Source: Tetragonia tetragonoides (lineage: Eukaryota > Streptophyta > Magnoliopsida > Caryophyllales > Aizoaceae). From it: a DNA stretch of 64,000 nucleotides. The stretch lies in the NCBI GenBank assembly GCA_038025085.1, contig CM076148.1:18944001-19008000 (forward strand), in the 5' to 3' direction. This document shows, one piece after another, positions 9,948 through 21,634 of this stretch. Position numbers and translations under genes: made by a program. Each line of letters begins with the position of its first letter. Positions within the stretch are counted from its first letter, which is position 1. The notes under the pieces were generated by a model that saw nothing but the letters and a program-made list of their open reading frames with translations, was not told the DNA's origin and did not search any database.

Positions 9948-11143
9948 TTAGTTAGCCTTGTGTGGGCCTCTCGAAAGTGTTATATTGGGTGTCTTGCCTA
10001 AGCATAGAACATCTTCAATTGATCCATGTTTATCCATTGACTAAATTCGATCCCGTCTAAGTCTGCCAATCTTGCAGCGCCACCTGTTAAGATTTTTGTG
10101 ATGATAAACGGGCCTGACCAGTTGGGTCAAAATTTGCCTCTTGGGTTAGTGACATTGGCCCTTACTTCTTTAAGTACTAAGTCTCCAACCTTAAGGTCCC
10201 TCATTTTGAGCCTTTGATTAAAGTGTCTAGTTAGTCTGTTCTGATAGACTCTTACATTATGCAAAGCCTGCAACCTTTTCTCATCCAGCAGGACTAGTTG
10301 GTCATAGCGGGCTTGGACCCAATCCACTTCTGGGATTTGACTTTCTAAGATGATCCTTAGAGATGGGATCTCTAGTTCGATTGGTAATACGGCTTCCATT
10401 CCGTAAACCAGGGAGTATGGTGTTGCTCCCGTTGATGCGCGAACCGATGTCCTATAACCCCAAAGTGCGAATGGCAGCTTGTCTGGCCAGTCATGATAAT
10501 TTTCGGACATTCTTTCAATGATTTTCTTGATGTTCTTGTTAGCTGCCTCTACTGCACCGTTTGTTTGCGGTCTGTAGGGAAATGACTTTCCATGTTGGAT
10601 TTTAAATTGGTCCAACAGCTCAATCACTTCTTTCATGAAGTGTGACCCATTATCACTGATGATTTCTTGGGGAACTCCATATCTAGCTATTATGTTATTC
10701 TTAATGAACTTTACCACATGTTTTGCTTTGAGCTTTGCGTATGGTTGCGCCTTGACCCATTTGGTAAAGTAGTCGATTGCGACTAGGATATATTCGTGTC
10801 CCCCTTTTCCTGTTGGGGTTATTTTACCGATGATATCGATCCCCCAGGCTGAGAAAGGCCAAGGTGAGGTGAAGGTATATAATGGGCTTCGTCGTAGATG
10901 TTGTAGATTTGCATGAGTCTGGCATTGTACGCATCTTTTGACAAACTCACAACAGTCTTTTTCCATCGTTGTCCAATAATATCCAAGCCTTATTATCTTC
11001 CTAGATAGCATCATACCGTTCATGTGCGGTCCACATACTCCTGCATGTACTTCTCTTAAGACCTTATGGGCCGTTTCGGTACCCAGGCAGCGGAGGTTGA
11101 CTCCGTTTGGGCTTTTCTTGTATATTTCACCCTGTACTTCCAA
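9948..11143 (-). pseudogene. Tat element integrase (C-terminal part of pol)
   Basis: The open frame 11143-10127 (338 residues) starts in the zinc-binding H-H-C-C part (HAGVCGPHMNG then CVQCQTHANLQH) and contains the rve core with catalytic acidic residues in WGIDIIG, SDNGSHF and NGAVEAANKN. The C-terminal part has VGDLVLKEVRANVT and then PRGKF, typical of gypsy integrases. A stop follows PRGKF at about 10124-10126, but the same frame continues with PNWSGPF and ILTGGAA down to TAA near 9948, so a nonsense mutation interrupts the tail. The start at 11143 is only where the frame opens; it was once fused to the RNase H part through a frameshift between 11143 and 11200. Confidence 0.9.
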
Positions 11144-11192
11144 GAATTGGGCCGCGAGCCTTCTGAGTGCTTTCTGGGCTCTAGGACTAGAA

Positions 11193-12131
11193 TCAGGAGG
11201 GTAGAGCTGGTAAACAAGCAGATTTTTCTATATCGGTGTACCACTCATCTTTCTCATCGTGGGACACTTCCAGGGTGTCACAATATGAAGGCTCGGATCT
11301 CCTTTGTACACAGATGGGCATCATCCGAATAGTTTCGGGTATGTTAATCATGCTTGCTAACTTAGCCAAGGCGTCTGCAAATTGATTATCTTCTCTCGGA
11401 AGGTATGTAAAGTGTAATTGATTGAAATACACTATGATCTTGTCTAAGTATTCCTGGTAGAGCGCCAGGGATTCACTTTTAACCTTCCATACTTTGGAAA
11501 TTTGGTTAATTATGAGTGACGAGTCCCCATAGACTCGGAGTGTCTTAATGCCAAGGCTTATGGCAGATTGCAGTCCTATTATGCAAGCTTCATATTCGGC
11601 GCCATTATTTGTAACCTCATGGTCCAGTTTGACTGAAATGGGTATATGTGCACCTTCGGGGGATACTATTAGTATTCCTACTCCAAAACCCTTTTGGTTG
11701 GATGCTCCGTCGAAGTACAGCTGCCAAGTTTCGGTGTCTAAGGTCATGACCCCTTCGTCTGGGAAGTGATATTCATCCTTGTGATCTGGTTCATTTATGG
11801 CTCGGTCGGCCAAGTATTCCGAAATAGCATGCCCTTTTATGGCTTTTTGATGTTCAAACTTGAGGTCGAACTCTGAGAGGAGAACGGTCCACCTTTCTAT
11901 TCTACCATTTAGTATGGGCTTTTCGAATATGTATTTCAAAGGGTTTTCTCTTGATCTGATGTGGATCGTGTGTTGGAGCATGTAATGTCGCAGCTTTTTG
12001 GTATTCACTACCAGAGCTAAACATGTCTTTTCCAGGGATGAGTAGCGGGTCTCATATTCCAGAAACTTCTTGCTTACATAGTATATTGCTTTCTCTTCCT
12101 TATCTACTTCTTGGGCTAGCATGGCCCCCAT
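11193..12131 (-). pseudogene. Tat element RT-linked RNase H plus second (archaeal-type) RNase H
   Basis: The first about 100 residues (AIYYVSKKFLEYETRYSSLE, then LRHYMLQHTI) are the usual gypsy RNase H. After a short linker a complete second RNase H follows, with YFDGASN, NNGAEYEACIIGL and VYGDSSLIINQI supplying the D-E-D active-site set, and AFADAL-like NQFADALAKLASM near the end. This duplicate RNase H before integrase defines the Tat lineage. One stop separates the frame from RT, and a frameshift near 11200 separates it from integrase. Confidence 0.9.
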
Positions 12132-12137
12132 TGACGT

Positions 12138-14609
12138 TTATGTGACCGTAAGGTAGAGAATTAGAGGCATGCCTGGAATGGGCGGTACTAGAACGGGTGG
12201 TTCGGATAAGTAGCCATTAATTTTGTCAAAGGCCTTTTGGCATTGCTCGTCCCATTCCGTTTTTACCTCTTTTTTGAGTTTCTTGAATATGGGCTCACAA
12301 GTGATAGTTAACTTGGAGATGAACTTGCTTATGTATTGGATTCTTCCCAGGAATCCTTTTATTTCTTTTTCAGTTTTTGGAGGTGGCATGTCTATTATGG
12401 CTTTGATCTTGGATGGATCGATTTCTATCCCCCTGGTGCTTATGACAAATCCAAGAAGTTTGCCGGATGTAACTCCGAATGCGCTCTTCTTGGGATTAAG
12501 CCTCATATTGTACTTCCTAAGCCTGTTAAAGAACTTTTGAAGTGAGGGTACGTGCCCTTCTCTGTCTTTGGACTTTATGATCATGCCATCTACGTACACT
12601 TCAGCCTCTTTATGCATCATATCATGGAGTAAGGTCGTAGCGGTTCTTTGGTACGTGGCTCCCGCATTCTTAAGCCCGAACGGCATTACCGTATAGCAAT
12701 AAGTGCCCCACTGTGTGATGAAAGTGGTTTTCTCTTCGTCCTCTTTGGCCATCAAGACTTGGTTATATCCTGCGTACCCGTCCATGAATGATAGAAGGGC
12801 GTGTCCGGCAGTGTTATCTACCAAGACGTCTATGTGAGGTAAGGGAAAGTCGTCTTTTGGACTTCCTTTGTTCAGGTCCCTAAAATCTACACACATTCGG
12901 ACCTGTCCGTCCTTTTTTGGGACTTGGACAATGTTGGCTACCCAATCGGGGTAATTGGCCACTCTTATGAAGCCTGCCTCTAGTTGCTTTTGGACTTCCT
13001 CCTTGATCTTAAGGGCCCATTCTGGCTTCATTCTTCTTAGCTTTTGCTTGACTGGTTTGCAGTCGGGGCTTAGTGGAATGGTATGCTGAGCATTTTTGCG
13101 GTCTATACCTGGCATGTCCTTGTAGGACCAGGCGAAAACATCCGTATAATCCTTTAGGAGTGTTACAAATTGTTCATTTTCATTAGACGTTAAAGACAAG
13201 CCTATTTGCACGTGGCGAGGCTCATCATTAGTTGCAATGTTTATTGTCTCCGTTTCTTCGACTATTGAAGTCTTTTGCTCATGTTCGATTAGTGCTTTAA
13301 TAACTTCTTTCGGCAATTCCGTTATATTTTCCGAATTATTAGCAGTGAGGCAATCCGAGTAAGCAAAATCGACGTTCATAATATTAATAGAAGCGGGCAA
13401 TACATCAATGAGGTCATCACTAAGGACCTTAGGAATAGACTGGGGTGGACTACCCGACACTTCTAGGATAACAGACTCAGAATCAGATTCGGACTCAGAA
13501 TCAGACTCGGAATCGGAATTGGGCCCTCCTGTAGGACCATTGCGGATGGTGAACTTGTACTTGGCTCCCTTGACCGGAGTCCAACTCGTCTTGTGCTTCC
13601 AGGTGGTGCGGTCGGCCCCGATTGGGGCGATCAGCTTGGTCGGGTCGAAACCTTCATTAAAAAGCACAGTAAGGGGAAGTTTGGTAGTGGTCTCGTCGTA
13701 CTGACGACGTTCTTCGCCAAATAAAAGCCCAAAGTCATTGGGTGCCATGTCATTAGCCCAATCTTTAGTGGATTGGTCCTCATTGGGAGGTATGGGTATG
13801 TCTTCACTCATGAGGAAACAGTCTTGAAATGCTTCGAAGCCTGGCATCAGGATCCCGTTGATTGTGTATGGTTCAGGGAATCCATAGTAGGGATGTGGGT
13901 CGCCTTCCTGAAGGAATTGCCCGTTGAGGGTGAGGGGATAAGGATCCATGTTATGTGTAATGGGTTTGTTAGCCGCAAGGGCTCTTTTCTTAGCCATCAC
14001 TTTGGATATGTAGGCCCTAACTTCTTGCCTTGTGGGCCTGTAGCCTAGCCCAAATAAGTCATTTTTGATCTTGGTGTTCCAGGAGGTTTGAGCTACCTTG
14101 GGATGAGGGCCCAAAGTGGTGCCTCGGAAGTGGCCTTTCTTTCTAAGTAAGGCGTTCACATTGAGCGTGGGCTCTATTGTTTCTATGAAGGCTATCTTCT
14201 CAAAACCCCATAACTCCTCGTCTTGCTCATTATGCTCTATCTTTAGGACTGGAGCTTTCTCAATCTGGGCTATCATAGTATCAGTGCAGACCTCCAAGGT
14301 GGATCCTGCCAAGGATAGTTTCACCTTTTGATGCACGGTTGAGGCTACAGCATTTAACCCGTGTAACCAGGGCCTTCCCAAGAGTAGGTTGAAAGTGGCT
14401 GGAATGTCGATCACATGGAATTGGACCATTTTCTCAATGGGCCCAATATTGATATTCATGGAGAAGGTACCCAATACGTTTCTTTTGGAATTATCGTAGG
14501 CCCTTAACCCTTGTGTGGAATGCGCGAGGTTGTTGCAGTCTATTTTGAGGTGTTCAGCAATCCTCAAAGGGCATACATTTACAGCCGAGCCATTGTCGAC
14601 TAAAGTCAT
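12138..14609 (-). pseudogene. Tat element protease and reverse transcriptase
   Basis: An 823-residue open frame. The protease motif VDNGSAVNVCPL is at its N-terminus, with LLGRPWLHGL about 75 residues on. The reverse transcriptase lies in the C-terminal half, with RMCVDFRDLNKGSPKDDFPL and FGLKNAGATYQR. The catalytic box reads EVYVDGMIIKSK where YVDD is expected; the codon at 12585-12587 is GGC (Gly) instead of an Asp codon. The linker region near residues 370-390 is a Ser/Asp/Glu repeat. A stop just after LILYLTVT separates it from the RNase H frame. Confidence 0.92.
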
Positions 14610-14642
14610 AGGGACTTGTCTCTGTTGACAGATTACAATAAG

Positions 14643-15794
14643 CTAAAGGGCTTTGCTATGGTGAATACCTTCGGGTGGAAGGTCCTTATCAGAAAAGGTG
14701 ATGGGCGTGGATGACTTTCCTTGGATTAGGAGGTTGACCACCTCTTCAGGAGTGGCATTTGGAGAAATGGTGGTTGCGTTTAAGGCCTCTAGCACGGCCC
14801 TTCTATGAGTGATAGAAGTGGTTAACAGTTGCCATATGGATATGTCGGCTTTTGTTCTTTGCAGTTGCTTGAGGATATGGGCCCCATCATCTTCTTTCGC
14901 CATTTCCCTTTGGGCCGAATCCCTTCTGGGGATGGCTACAGGCTCTACGGGTTGGATTTGAGATGGATCCATATAGATGTTTTCGGGCCTGAATTGGCGT
15001 CCCGATCTTGTGAGATAATTTAGAGCTTTGTCATCTTCTTCCTTCTCATCATCGGAGATATCATACCAGGCTTTGCCACTAGCTATGTCGTGGACTTGAG
15101 GAGTCAACACGTCTTCTGGATCAGTATGTGACCCATTATCCTCTTCATCACTATCCCAAAGGCCACAGACGTCCAGCGTGGATCTTGGGCTTGGATATGG
15201 TGGTATGGCCTGTCCAATAGGCGTGATCAAATAGGAGGGATCAAACCCTTCTTCTATGTCAATAGCAAAAGAGTTCCCAAGGGGATTGTTGTTGTTACTG
15301 GGTGGTGGTGCATCTTTAGGCAATGGTATTGTGCCATTGTGAAACAAGTGTTGGATTTTATCCTTAAGGGTGTAACACTTTTCAGTATCGTGCCCACGCC
15401 CCCTATGGTATTTGCAGAATACGGACTCGTTCCAATATGGTGACCTTTTCTCTACAGGTGGATCGGGAATAGGCCCAATCGGATGTAGATAGTCTCCTTT
15501 AATCAACTTATCTAGAGCCTTGACATAAGTCATCCCGAGGGGAGTGTACCTTCTTGGACGCCTATCAGCTATGGCGTTCACTTCGTTTCTTCTACTTGTG
15601 GAGGCATGGTTGGTATTAGTGTATTTCTTATCTTTATATCCGCTTGTGTCGTTATTGTAAGTGACCTTGTTCTTCCCTCTTTGGAGTTGATCATCTTCAA
15701 TGGCCAAGCCCGCTTCAGTTAATTGGGCATAGGTGGTTATGGGTTGAAACTTCATGTGTTCGCGGTATTCAGATGCCAAATTTTGGACTAGCAT
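14643..15794 (-). pseudogene. Tat element gag, C-terminal part
   Basis: A 383-residue open frame that begins inside gag (LVQNLASEYREHMKFQPITT) and contains a zinc-knuckle-like CKYHRGRGHDTEKCYTLK, the C-H-H-C form common in Tat gag. An acidic stretch follows (DISDDEKEEDD). The frame ends in TAG at 14643-14645 just before the protease frame. That stop could be the natural gag end or a mutation. Another in-frame stop at about 15797 cuts it from the N-terminal part. Confidence 0.85.
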
Positions 15795-15887
15795 GCAGAT
15801 TTAATCCCTTTCAGATGGGCGATCAATCATCTCGGCTACCTTAGTCCTCCATCTTCTCACGAAACTAGTGAATCCTTCTTTGTCACC

Positions 15888-16662
15888 TTACTTAGTGATG
15901 TCCAGCTCTCTTAATGTCATGGGTGGCAAGACATTGTCAGCGTATCTCTGAAGGAACAGTGTGGATAGATCTTCCCATTTTTCCAGCTTTTGGGTGGGCA
16001 ACTTGAAGAACCAGGCCCTGACAGCAGGATCCAATGTTTGGGGAAAGAGATGAACATACAGCTCTTGTTCAATGCCTCTAAGGCCCAATGCAGTAGTAAA
16101 AGCCCTAATATGATCTTGTGGATTGTCGGTTCCTTTGAATGTGGGAACTTCAGGCATGGAGAACTTGGTGGGCAATTTTCCCTTGATGTGGGAGCATAGC
16201 CCTCAGAATTGATGATCATGTCGTTGAAGGCCCGACTCTTACCTAGGACATATTCAAGCATGTTCAGCTTGGCTTGAAGTTCTTGCACCTCTTTAGTGGA
16301 GGGTTCGGCCCTTTCCCCATCGGGCTTGGACTCATCATCATCTCTATTAGGGGGATCCAACTTGGCGACACGGGCTTCCATATCAGTGAATCTAGCATTC
16401 ATGGCGACCATTTGGGCTAAAAGGTCATCCATCTTTTGGTCAGCGGTTTTCTCGGCGTCTCCAGACATAGCGGACTTAGGCGAATTGGAGGTGAGTTTTG
16501 AGGTGACAGTGGCGGTGTGTGAAGGTAATCGAGCCAAACAGGGCCCACGAATTGTGCTTGTGGTGAAGGTTCGAACGACAACTTGCGGACTAACCTCTTG
16601 CTGGACTCGTCTCTCTCCCACTCCCTAGGACTAGGATCTCTACTTCTACCAATTCTGGACAT
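15888..16662 (-). pseudogene. Tat element gag, N-terminal part
   Basis: The N-terminal frame contains a coiled-coil-like stretch starting at the ATG at 16468 (MSGDAEKTADQKMDDLLAQM). It shifts frame near 16180 at an AAAA run. The gag core then follows with FSMPEVPTFKGTDNPQDHI and AWFFKLPTQKLEKWEDL, and the frame ends in TAA at 15888. Two further upstream ATGs (16621, and 16662 in another frame) are possible starts and I cannot decide between them. Confidence 0.82.
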
Positions 16663-17657
16663 GAAAAGGCTCGTTTAAGAAAAGTTAGAAAATAAATGGG
16701 AATCTCCACATAATAAAAATTTTATTTTAAAACAAATGTGGGAAGAGAATCTAACACTAATCCTCAACATGGTGATCTTTTTGGGTAAGACGCGATTTTA
16801 TGTACATAGCATATTCTAATCAATGATCTTTCGACTCTTATTAGGATTATAAATACTCTTGACTTGCATATGGGATGAAACTCTCTAATTTTAGAAAAAG
16901 AGAAATACTATTGACTTGCATATGGAATTAAATTGGACTCTTCTTTTTTATTTGGTGAAAGATCATTGACGGGTATATGTTATTTGCATGCAATCTAATT
17001 CTTATGGAAAGGAACGTCTTCCTAACATGGTCACTAGCATCGTCGGAGTCATACAGGGATTCTACTTCCTAAAAAGATAAGATCCTAGACTCTATTTCTA
17101 AACCTGAACAAGCAAACAAAAGGGAAACCTTTCCTAACCAGGACTCAATAAAAGAATCCTAAGGGGCTATCTAATCCTAGTATTCTTATGGAAATCAACC
17201 ACATAGCAAGGAAACAATTAATAATATAACAAATAAAGCAATTAGCACTTTGATATGGGCTATGAGACTTAGTGCAATAGTTTGACATAATCTATGGTTG
17301 GATAAGGTAACCCATGATCGGATGCGTTTTGTCATCTATGGGGTGCATAGTAAGACTTGATGTACCGTTTTACACATCTTGAATGGAAACATGTAAATGC
17401 CATGGGGTGGAACACGACTATGTGCAAAGGTAATTCGGACCGAGTGGGTCACTTGCCTAAGTCATAGACAATGCACCAAAGGGTAGATCCAATATTGGTG
17501 TGGTGATGTCTTTCGACATCTGGCAAAGATAATGCATGCAATATGAATGATATGGATGCAAAAAGGCAAAGAAAATAAACACGTATGGTAATTAAACCAA
17601 ATAGCTAAAATAAATCATTGACATGGATAAGTGTTCGAATTACATCCTCTTATTAAG
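16663..17657 (-). other. 5' leader of the Tat element
   Basis: Untranslated region between the primer binding site and gag. It contains an imperfect direct repeat of about 60 bp with the words CTTGACTTGCATATGG (about 16860 and 16910). No coding sequence is recognised. Confidence 0.7.
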
Positions 17658-17675
17658 TCCCTAGTGAAATCGCCA
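17658..17675 (-). other. Primer binding site of the Tat element
   Basis: One base after the 5' LTR the minus strand reads TGGCGATTTCACTAGGGA, the expected TGG start of a tRNA 3'-end complement. Tat/Ogre elements are known to use tRNA-Arg; I cannot confirm the tRNA without a tRNA set from this plant. Confidence 0.75.
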
Positions 17676-17676
17676 C

Positions 17677-19148
17677 TGTAAGAACCCTCGCCTTTTCCGG
17701 CGCCAATTGGTATATTTAGTTGGAATTAATGGTTCTTAAATATGTGTCACATGCGACTCAAATTAATTATAAAGAACAATAATTTGCAAATAAGAAGCCG
17801 CCACCAATTTTTTAAGGAAATAATTGAAAATCATCAAAAGTGCACCCCAATTCCTATTGGGAATTGACTCATGCCCAATGGGACTAAGTATTGAGTTCGG
17901 GGATATAGGATCGAAATAAACAAAATGAATCTTATCTAAATCGCCCGCATTAACGGCCTCTACTAAGCTTATCCATGTCAAGTATTTTATTTATGCTATA
18001 TGATTCCATACAAATCCGGTCGTCCAATGATCCTAAATTAACTAGGCGGGTTAAGATCAACCAAATTACCTACGTTGTCGCTTTGCACAATTTATATGCA
18101 ATTTACATGCACACTATTAACAAGCATAAACATGATATAAGACATTAAATTAACGCTCCAACCTACCAACTTTGCTAAACGCGCCATGTATTGCATATGC
18201 ACATCAATAAAACTGTTAGTATCTTCAAAAGAATAATAAAGAATATTATAAAGGTGCTAACTTTATGCTAAAATAAACCTAGGAGGCTACTATATGCATG
18301 CAAAAACTATGAAAAGATGCAAACTTGCATAAGCTAATAAAAAGACATAAACTTGATATTAACTAACCTTGCATAATTATATAAAAAATCAAAAGCATGC
18401 AAATTTATTCAACCATAATCAAAAGCTAAATAAAACATGATTAATAAACAATAAAGCAAGAGATTTAATGAAGAGTTAGACCCTCAAGATGGTTAACCTA
18501 GAAGTTCTATTCGAACGGGACTAGTAGAATTGGGATTCCAGATTTCTGAATTTGGGGAAATATGTGCTCTTAATGCTCTCAAAATTATGAACTAACTGCC
18601 CTCTCGTAGAAGAGGGTGAAAGGGAGTATTTATATAGTTGGGAGACGGATTTAGGGGCCTAGGGCTGGAAGCCCGGCGCCAAAACTCGGCCCAGTCAAAA
18701 ATTGGGTTCAGCAGCCACACGGAGGCAGCTAGGGCCCACGGTGGCCGCTGGGGCTCAGCGGCTTGCCTAATGGCCCCCGCTGTCACGCGTTGGCCGCCGG
18801 ACAGGTCGGGTCAGCGGCAGGACTTGACGGCGCGCGCGTGACTAGGATTTTGACTTTTTGGTGCTCTTTAAATTACGAAATTGCCCTTGGGCTGGCCCAG
18901 GGGGGCGGAATTGAGCGGTTTTGGCCCAAATCTTCGAGACGCGATATCTTTTGATCCGGGAACCTGATTGAGGCAAGGTCAAAGGCGCTGGAATCCTTAT
19001 AACAAGGGCTATCCAAAGACTGAGGTTTCAAGGAATTTGGTCTAGATTTCCGAGCAATGTCCTTTTCTACTTACGTCCATGTTAATCCATTACCATCATC
19101 ATCGGGCGTTGCGGTGTAAGGGGATGAGAACCGATTAGGGTTTCTACA
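17677..19148 (-). repeat. 5' LTR of the minus-strand Tat element
   Basis: The partner of 2116-3489, 1472 bp, with outer end TTTCTACA at 19148. On the minus strand CTATATAAATAC (18626-18637) is the likely TATA box. The GC-rich AGCGGCT module (about 18665-18840) lies just upstream of it in transcription order. It carries a 168-bp block (18965-19132) missing from the 3' LTR, bounded by GAACC at 18960-18964 and 19128-19132. Otherwise the two LTRs differ by scattered substitutions and a ~50-bp indel. Confidence 0.93.
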
Positions 19149-19412
19149 CTTGTCTCTTGAGCTGTAATTCAAGAGTCGACAACTCCTTACTCATAGATGT
19201 TCATAAGGTACCACAATAATTAAAGTCGCTTATTTTGTCGAGTTATATGACCTTGCAAAAGTTTAGGCCAATCGGATGAAAAAATAAAATCCATGAATAA
19301 GCTGTCTTCTCTCGTGAGCTATAATCTTAGACGCGTCAACTCCTTCCTCGTAGGGATTCATAGGGTACCACAAGAATTAAAGTTGCTTATTATATGGAGT
19401 TATATGACCATG
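19149..19412. repeat. Target duplication CTTGT and right part of the 157-bp tandem array
   Basis: CTTGT (19149-19153) repeats 2111-2115. The next about 260 bp are 1.7 diverged copies of the 157-bp unit (AGGCCAATCGGATG at about 19266). The unit interrupted at 2110 continues here in register. Similarity stops near 19412, where the second Tat element begins. Confidence 0.9.
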
Positions 19413-19565
19413 AAAAATAAGCTCACAAAAGGATGAAAAGGACAATAAAAATGCCAAAGGTAATAACAAAATTGCCTCCCTAAGACATGCAAAGAACATG
19501 GATTAGGCACAAGTCATGAGTAAAAGTCGAAGCACAGAAAATAAGAAGGATAAAAAGGAAATTAC

Positions 19566-20942
19566 CTCCATAACCTTCCCATAACCGACCAGGGAGATGC
19601 GAGGAGCGCCCTCCTCCCCACTGAGGCGACTAGACTACCTCAAACACCGCAGAAGACAGGAGTATGCGGGAAGACCATAGTTGTACTCCGTAACTCTGTC
19701 CAAATCCCGCAAGCACGAGAAATAGCAAACATGATACCTACTAGCTTTATCCGCAAAGATGGAACAAGCTAGAATATAAGCCAAGAAAAGGCGAGCGTGC
19801 TGCCCCACCGTGATCTTCTTCAGCTTCCTCGGGTTGGTTAATAACTGGACCATTTCGTCAGTCCGCCCATACTTCATACCATTCCAATTGGCCCCGAAAA
19901 GGCCAAACATCTCAACCATGTCATCCCTACTCACCTCAACATAAGTGAGGGGGATACCGGTGCAAGGGAGTCCGGAAATGAGACCGAACTCGAAAGGGTC
20001 GATCATAATCTCACCCATAGGAAAATGAGAAGTGCTGGTAGTATCCCAGTATCGCTCCGCAAGACCCCCCAACAAGTAAGCGGTCAGAGCGCTCCGCAGA
20101 AGTGATCGACGCTAACAGATGACCGAAGCAACAACGCTCCACTATGGTGTTGACCTCGGTAGTCACACACCTACGGGCTTTCTCTATCCCGGAAAGGCTA
20201 CCGTAACCCCGCATGGTAGGGTCTACATCCTATACAACACAATAATTGCAAGACAATTAGCTAGGTGATCCTAGTAACAACTACTAGTCTCCGATTTAGT
20301 CCTAAATTTTTACAACTCGTAAAATTTAGCATTTTAGCTAAACCAATATAACAAGAGTAAGTCTTAACGAGAATAAATTTCAAACAAGTTTATTTTCCAC
20401 AAATTTACTCAAATATAATCTACCCCTTAAATAAAAAATAAAGTTCACTCATGTTTATTTTCACCAAAGAGTGATAATTGCAACGAGAATAAATTTCATC
20501 AAATTTATTTTCCACTATTTAAAGATAAATTTCACACAAATTCATTCTTCACATGCAAAGATAATTCTACTAGCAAGAAAAGAAATTTCATGCAAATCGG
20601 TTTTCCACATTAGCTACACTACAGTTCTCAACCTAAAATTCTATGTTTGCCTACACATAATTTTATAAGTGTAAAAGAGAAAAGAGAAAAAAAAACACAT
20701 ACCCGATATTTGGTGCCTACGGTAACCAAATGATCCTTCTTCTTGAAAACGAGATCGTGGGGCTCCCAACGATCGGTGGGGTGAAAATCACTACGAGTGA
20801 ACTCATCATGGACTAACCGGTGCTCACCCACCCGGTGATGGGCTATACCGGAAACGAAGACCCGAGTAAAAACATTCGAAGTCTCCTTCACAGCAGTCTA
20901 TTGTTCATTCCTTTTCCTACCTACTCTAAGTTTGGGAGCCAT
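19566..20942 (-). pseudogene. PMD gene 3, antisense cargo of the second Tat element, truncated
   Basis: Exon 1 (20942-20703) starts MAPKLRVGR and contains DEFTRSDFHPTDRWEPHDLVF, aligning with PMD gene 1 (RYTRSDRMPDIVWDRSELLF). Intron borders are GT at 20702 and AG at 20230, in the same phase as in gene 1. Exon 2 (20229-19566) has the signature ERYWDTTSTSHFPMGEIMID and EYNYGLPAYSCLLRCLR. Breaks are TAG at codon 15, a frameshift near 20050 and a stop near 19635. The gene is lost after the second intron donor, where the tandem array begins. Its orientation is opposite to the host element, as for PMD genes 1 and 2. Confidence 0.8.
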
Positions 20943-21234
20943 GGATGAATAACAAAATTGGAGTTTTTGAAATTTGAATGAAATTCACAAAAGTCGCAAA
21001 TTCACAAAATTTTGAGTTTTGTCATTCAAATACTCAAGAGCAACTAACAAAATCAAGTTCCTTTAAGAATTTGAGCAAGAAAACCACAAGAATTGGAGCT
21101 AGGGGCTTTGATGGAGGTTGAGAGCTTCAACAAAATGGAGGAGAGAGAGAGGAGAAGGCTCGAAATGGGGAGGATGATCAATTTCGGCCTCCCCCTCTTT
21201 TCCTTTTATTCCACCTGTGAACCCTAGGGACCGG

Positions 21235-21420
21235 TCAAACCGCCCAGGTGAACGGTCAAACCGCCAGGCTGGCGGTTGAACCGCTACCCACACCGCTTGG
21301 CCGCTTGGCCGCTTGCCCAAACGGCTCAACCGTTGAGCAGTTCAACCGCTCTAGCAAGCAGCTTGATCGCTCCACCAAGCGGTTTAGCCGTTTGCACTGG
21401 CGGTTTAGCCGCCTGACAGT
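21235..21420. promoter_or_regulatory. GC-rich CCGCTT/AAGCGG module upstream of PMD gene 3
   Basis: Repeated words such as GGTTGAACCGCT, GCTTGGCCGCTTGG and AGCAGTTCAACCGCT occur here. They resemble the LTR of the same element (GCAGTTCAACCGCTTTT near 22916) more than the modules of the other element. On the minus strand a weak TATA-like AATAAAAGG follows near 21205, upstream of PMD gene 3. Confidence 0.6.
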
Positions 21421-21634
21421 TCTCCTCCTCTAATATTGTATTCAGGGCCATTGTTCAAAATCAGTGGGCCCCGCGTGAGGCCCATAGCAGTTATTTGTGC
21501 GCCAAAGTCCGTTTATGAAGGCAGGACTACTTAAACCAATAGGTTTGTAAATTTATACTCGGCCTATGGCGTGGGCTCGCGTCTGACCAAAGGTCTGAGC
21601 AACATTTTATTACCTTTTACAATTACTTTCATTA

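Larger units (their letters stand above)
2116..19148 (-). mobile_element. Tat-lineage Ty3/gypsy LTR retrotransposon, near complete, decayed
   Basis: This 17,033-bp element is read on the minus strand. Its order is 5' LTR (17677-19148), primer binding site, leader, gag, protease, RT, RNase H, second RNase H, integrase, two antisense PMD genes, polypurine tract and 3' LTR (2116-3489). Its ends are TG...CA and it is flanked by CTTGT duplications. The second RNase H placed between the RT-linked RNase H and integrase is the mark of the Tat lineage (Ogre, Retand and relatives). The coding part has several stops and frameshifts and an altered RT active site, so it is not autonomous now. The split 157-bp array gives an intact pre-insertion site. 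I am sure of the superfamily and boundaries and fairly sure of the lineage. Confidence 0.93.

Noticed and set aside
12223..14331. Plus-strand open frames across the pol region
   Set aside because: They are shadows of the protease-RT frame on the other strand, with no family signature.
1..19412. CRISPR-like or phage-like repeat array
   Set aside because: The units are direct tandem repeats of about 157 bp without unique spacers, in a plant genome.
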